Assembly (NCBI RefSeq): GCF_900113765.1
Contig: NZ_FOQO01000008.1
Coordinates: 186,001 to 250,000, forward strand
From: Parapedobacter indicus
GTDB taxonomy: Bacteria; Bacteroidota; Bacteroidia; Sphingobacteriales; Sphingobacteriaceae
Reading direction: 5' to 3'
Length of the DNA stretch: 64,000 nt
Below the pieces are notes generated by a model that made no database searches, was not told the origin of the DNA, and saw only the letters and a list, made by a program, of their open reading frames with translations. Positions 63,821 to 64,000 of this stretch are shown here, one piece after another; position 1 is the first letter of the stretch, and every line of letters begins with the position of its first letter. Position numbers and translations under genes: made by a program.

Positions 63821-64000
63821 ATCAAGAGATCACAATCTTTTGCCCTCCTCTTTACTAATGAACTTGAAACTTATTTGGCATATACCGTTATCTATCGCAA
63901 GAAATGATATAACCTAGATGCCTATACAATGATACCGCGTATACAAAAACTGGTGATTAAACCTGAGTTACGTTTGTTTTAACTGACTGAACCGGCCAAT

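Larger units (their letters stand above)
63647..64000. other. Leader and upstream region of the first susC
   Basis: No protein gene longer than the possible leader peptide was found in this stretch of 354 bases on either strand. It holds the inverted repeat at 63661-63707, a plus-strand TAnnTTTG box (63694-63701) and a plus-strand terminator (63783-63820). In 63821-64000 nothing was recognised. No minus-strand consensus promoter for susC was found, so it may lie beyond the right edge or be activator-dependent. Confidence 0.7.

Noticed and set aside
1..64000. tRNA, rRNA, insertion sequence, integrase or phage genes
   Set aside because: The intergenic gaps are short and none shows a cloverleaf, rRNA motif, terminal inverted repeats with a transposase, or integrase signature.

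Overview
The window comes from a Bacteroidota genome, most likely a member of the Sphingobacteriaceae; the mid-range base composition would fit a Parapedobacter-like genus, but this is inference. The evidence is four SusC-type TonB receptors, three SusD lipoproteins, FecR/ECF-sigma pairs, promoters of the TTTG-N19-21-TAnnTTTG type, Bacteroidota-style r-proteins (zinc-free L36 and S14, L17 with an acidic tail) and a succinyl-type ornithine transcarbamylase. All genes but two are on the minus strand, so each block reads from high to low coordinates. No rRNA, tRNA, CRISPR array, insertion sequence or integrase was seen.

Layout. (1) 1-5258: ECF sigma, FecR and a SusC receptor with an STN domain, cut by the left edge. 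(2) 5486-16177: a second sigma/FecR/STN-SusC cassette followed by SusD and two paralogous exported FAD oxidoreductases; no glycosidase lies inside this unit. (3) 16345-20785: GH20 hexosaminidase, divergent GH16 glucanase-type lipoprotein, an exported esterase and a YbjQ-family protein. (4) 20875-26234: a PepSY-like lipoprotein and an arginine operon argD-argF'-argB-proC-argE. The carbamoyltransferase has Val90 at the residue that sets acetyl- versus succinyl-ornithine choice, which points to the succinyl route. (5) 26328-41433: a 29-gene ribosomal protein/secY/map/infA/rpoA cluster. It starts at rplC with its own consensus promoter and has no rpsJ in front of it. (6) 41735-63646: a GH88 lipoprotein gene with its own promoter and a LacI-type palindrome over the -33 box, preceded by a complete myo-inositol catabolic set (iolG, E, A, transporter, D, C, B, J). 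Upstream of that, in the same direction, are two SusC/SusD pairs and an exported endonuclease/exonuclease/phosphatase-fold (EEP) enzyme.

How the parts may work together. Region 6 reads as one long unit. Two outer-membrane SusCD importers and an exported phosphodiesterase-like enzyme would capture and trim an inositol-bearing substrate. A sodium/solute symporter would take in free inositol, and IolG-E-D-B-C-J-A would convert it to DHAP and acetyl-CoA. Outer-membrane SusCD capture coupled to inositol catabolism is the most interesting idea in the window; the substrate is unknown, and inositol phospho(sphingo)lipids or inositol glycosides are candidates. Its 5' end also holds a possible leader ORF overlapping the first susC by ATGA, and an intrinsic terminator on the opposite strand that may end a small RNA.
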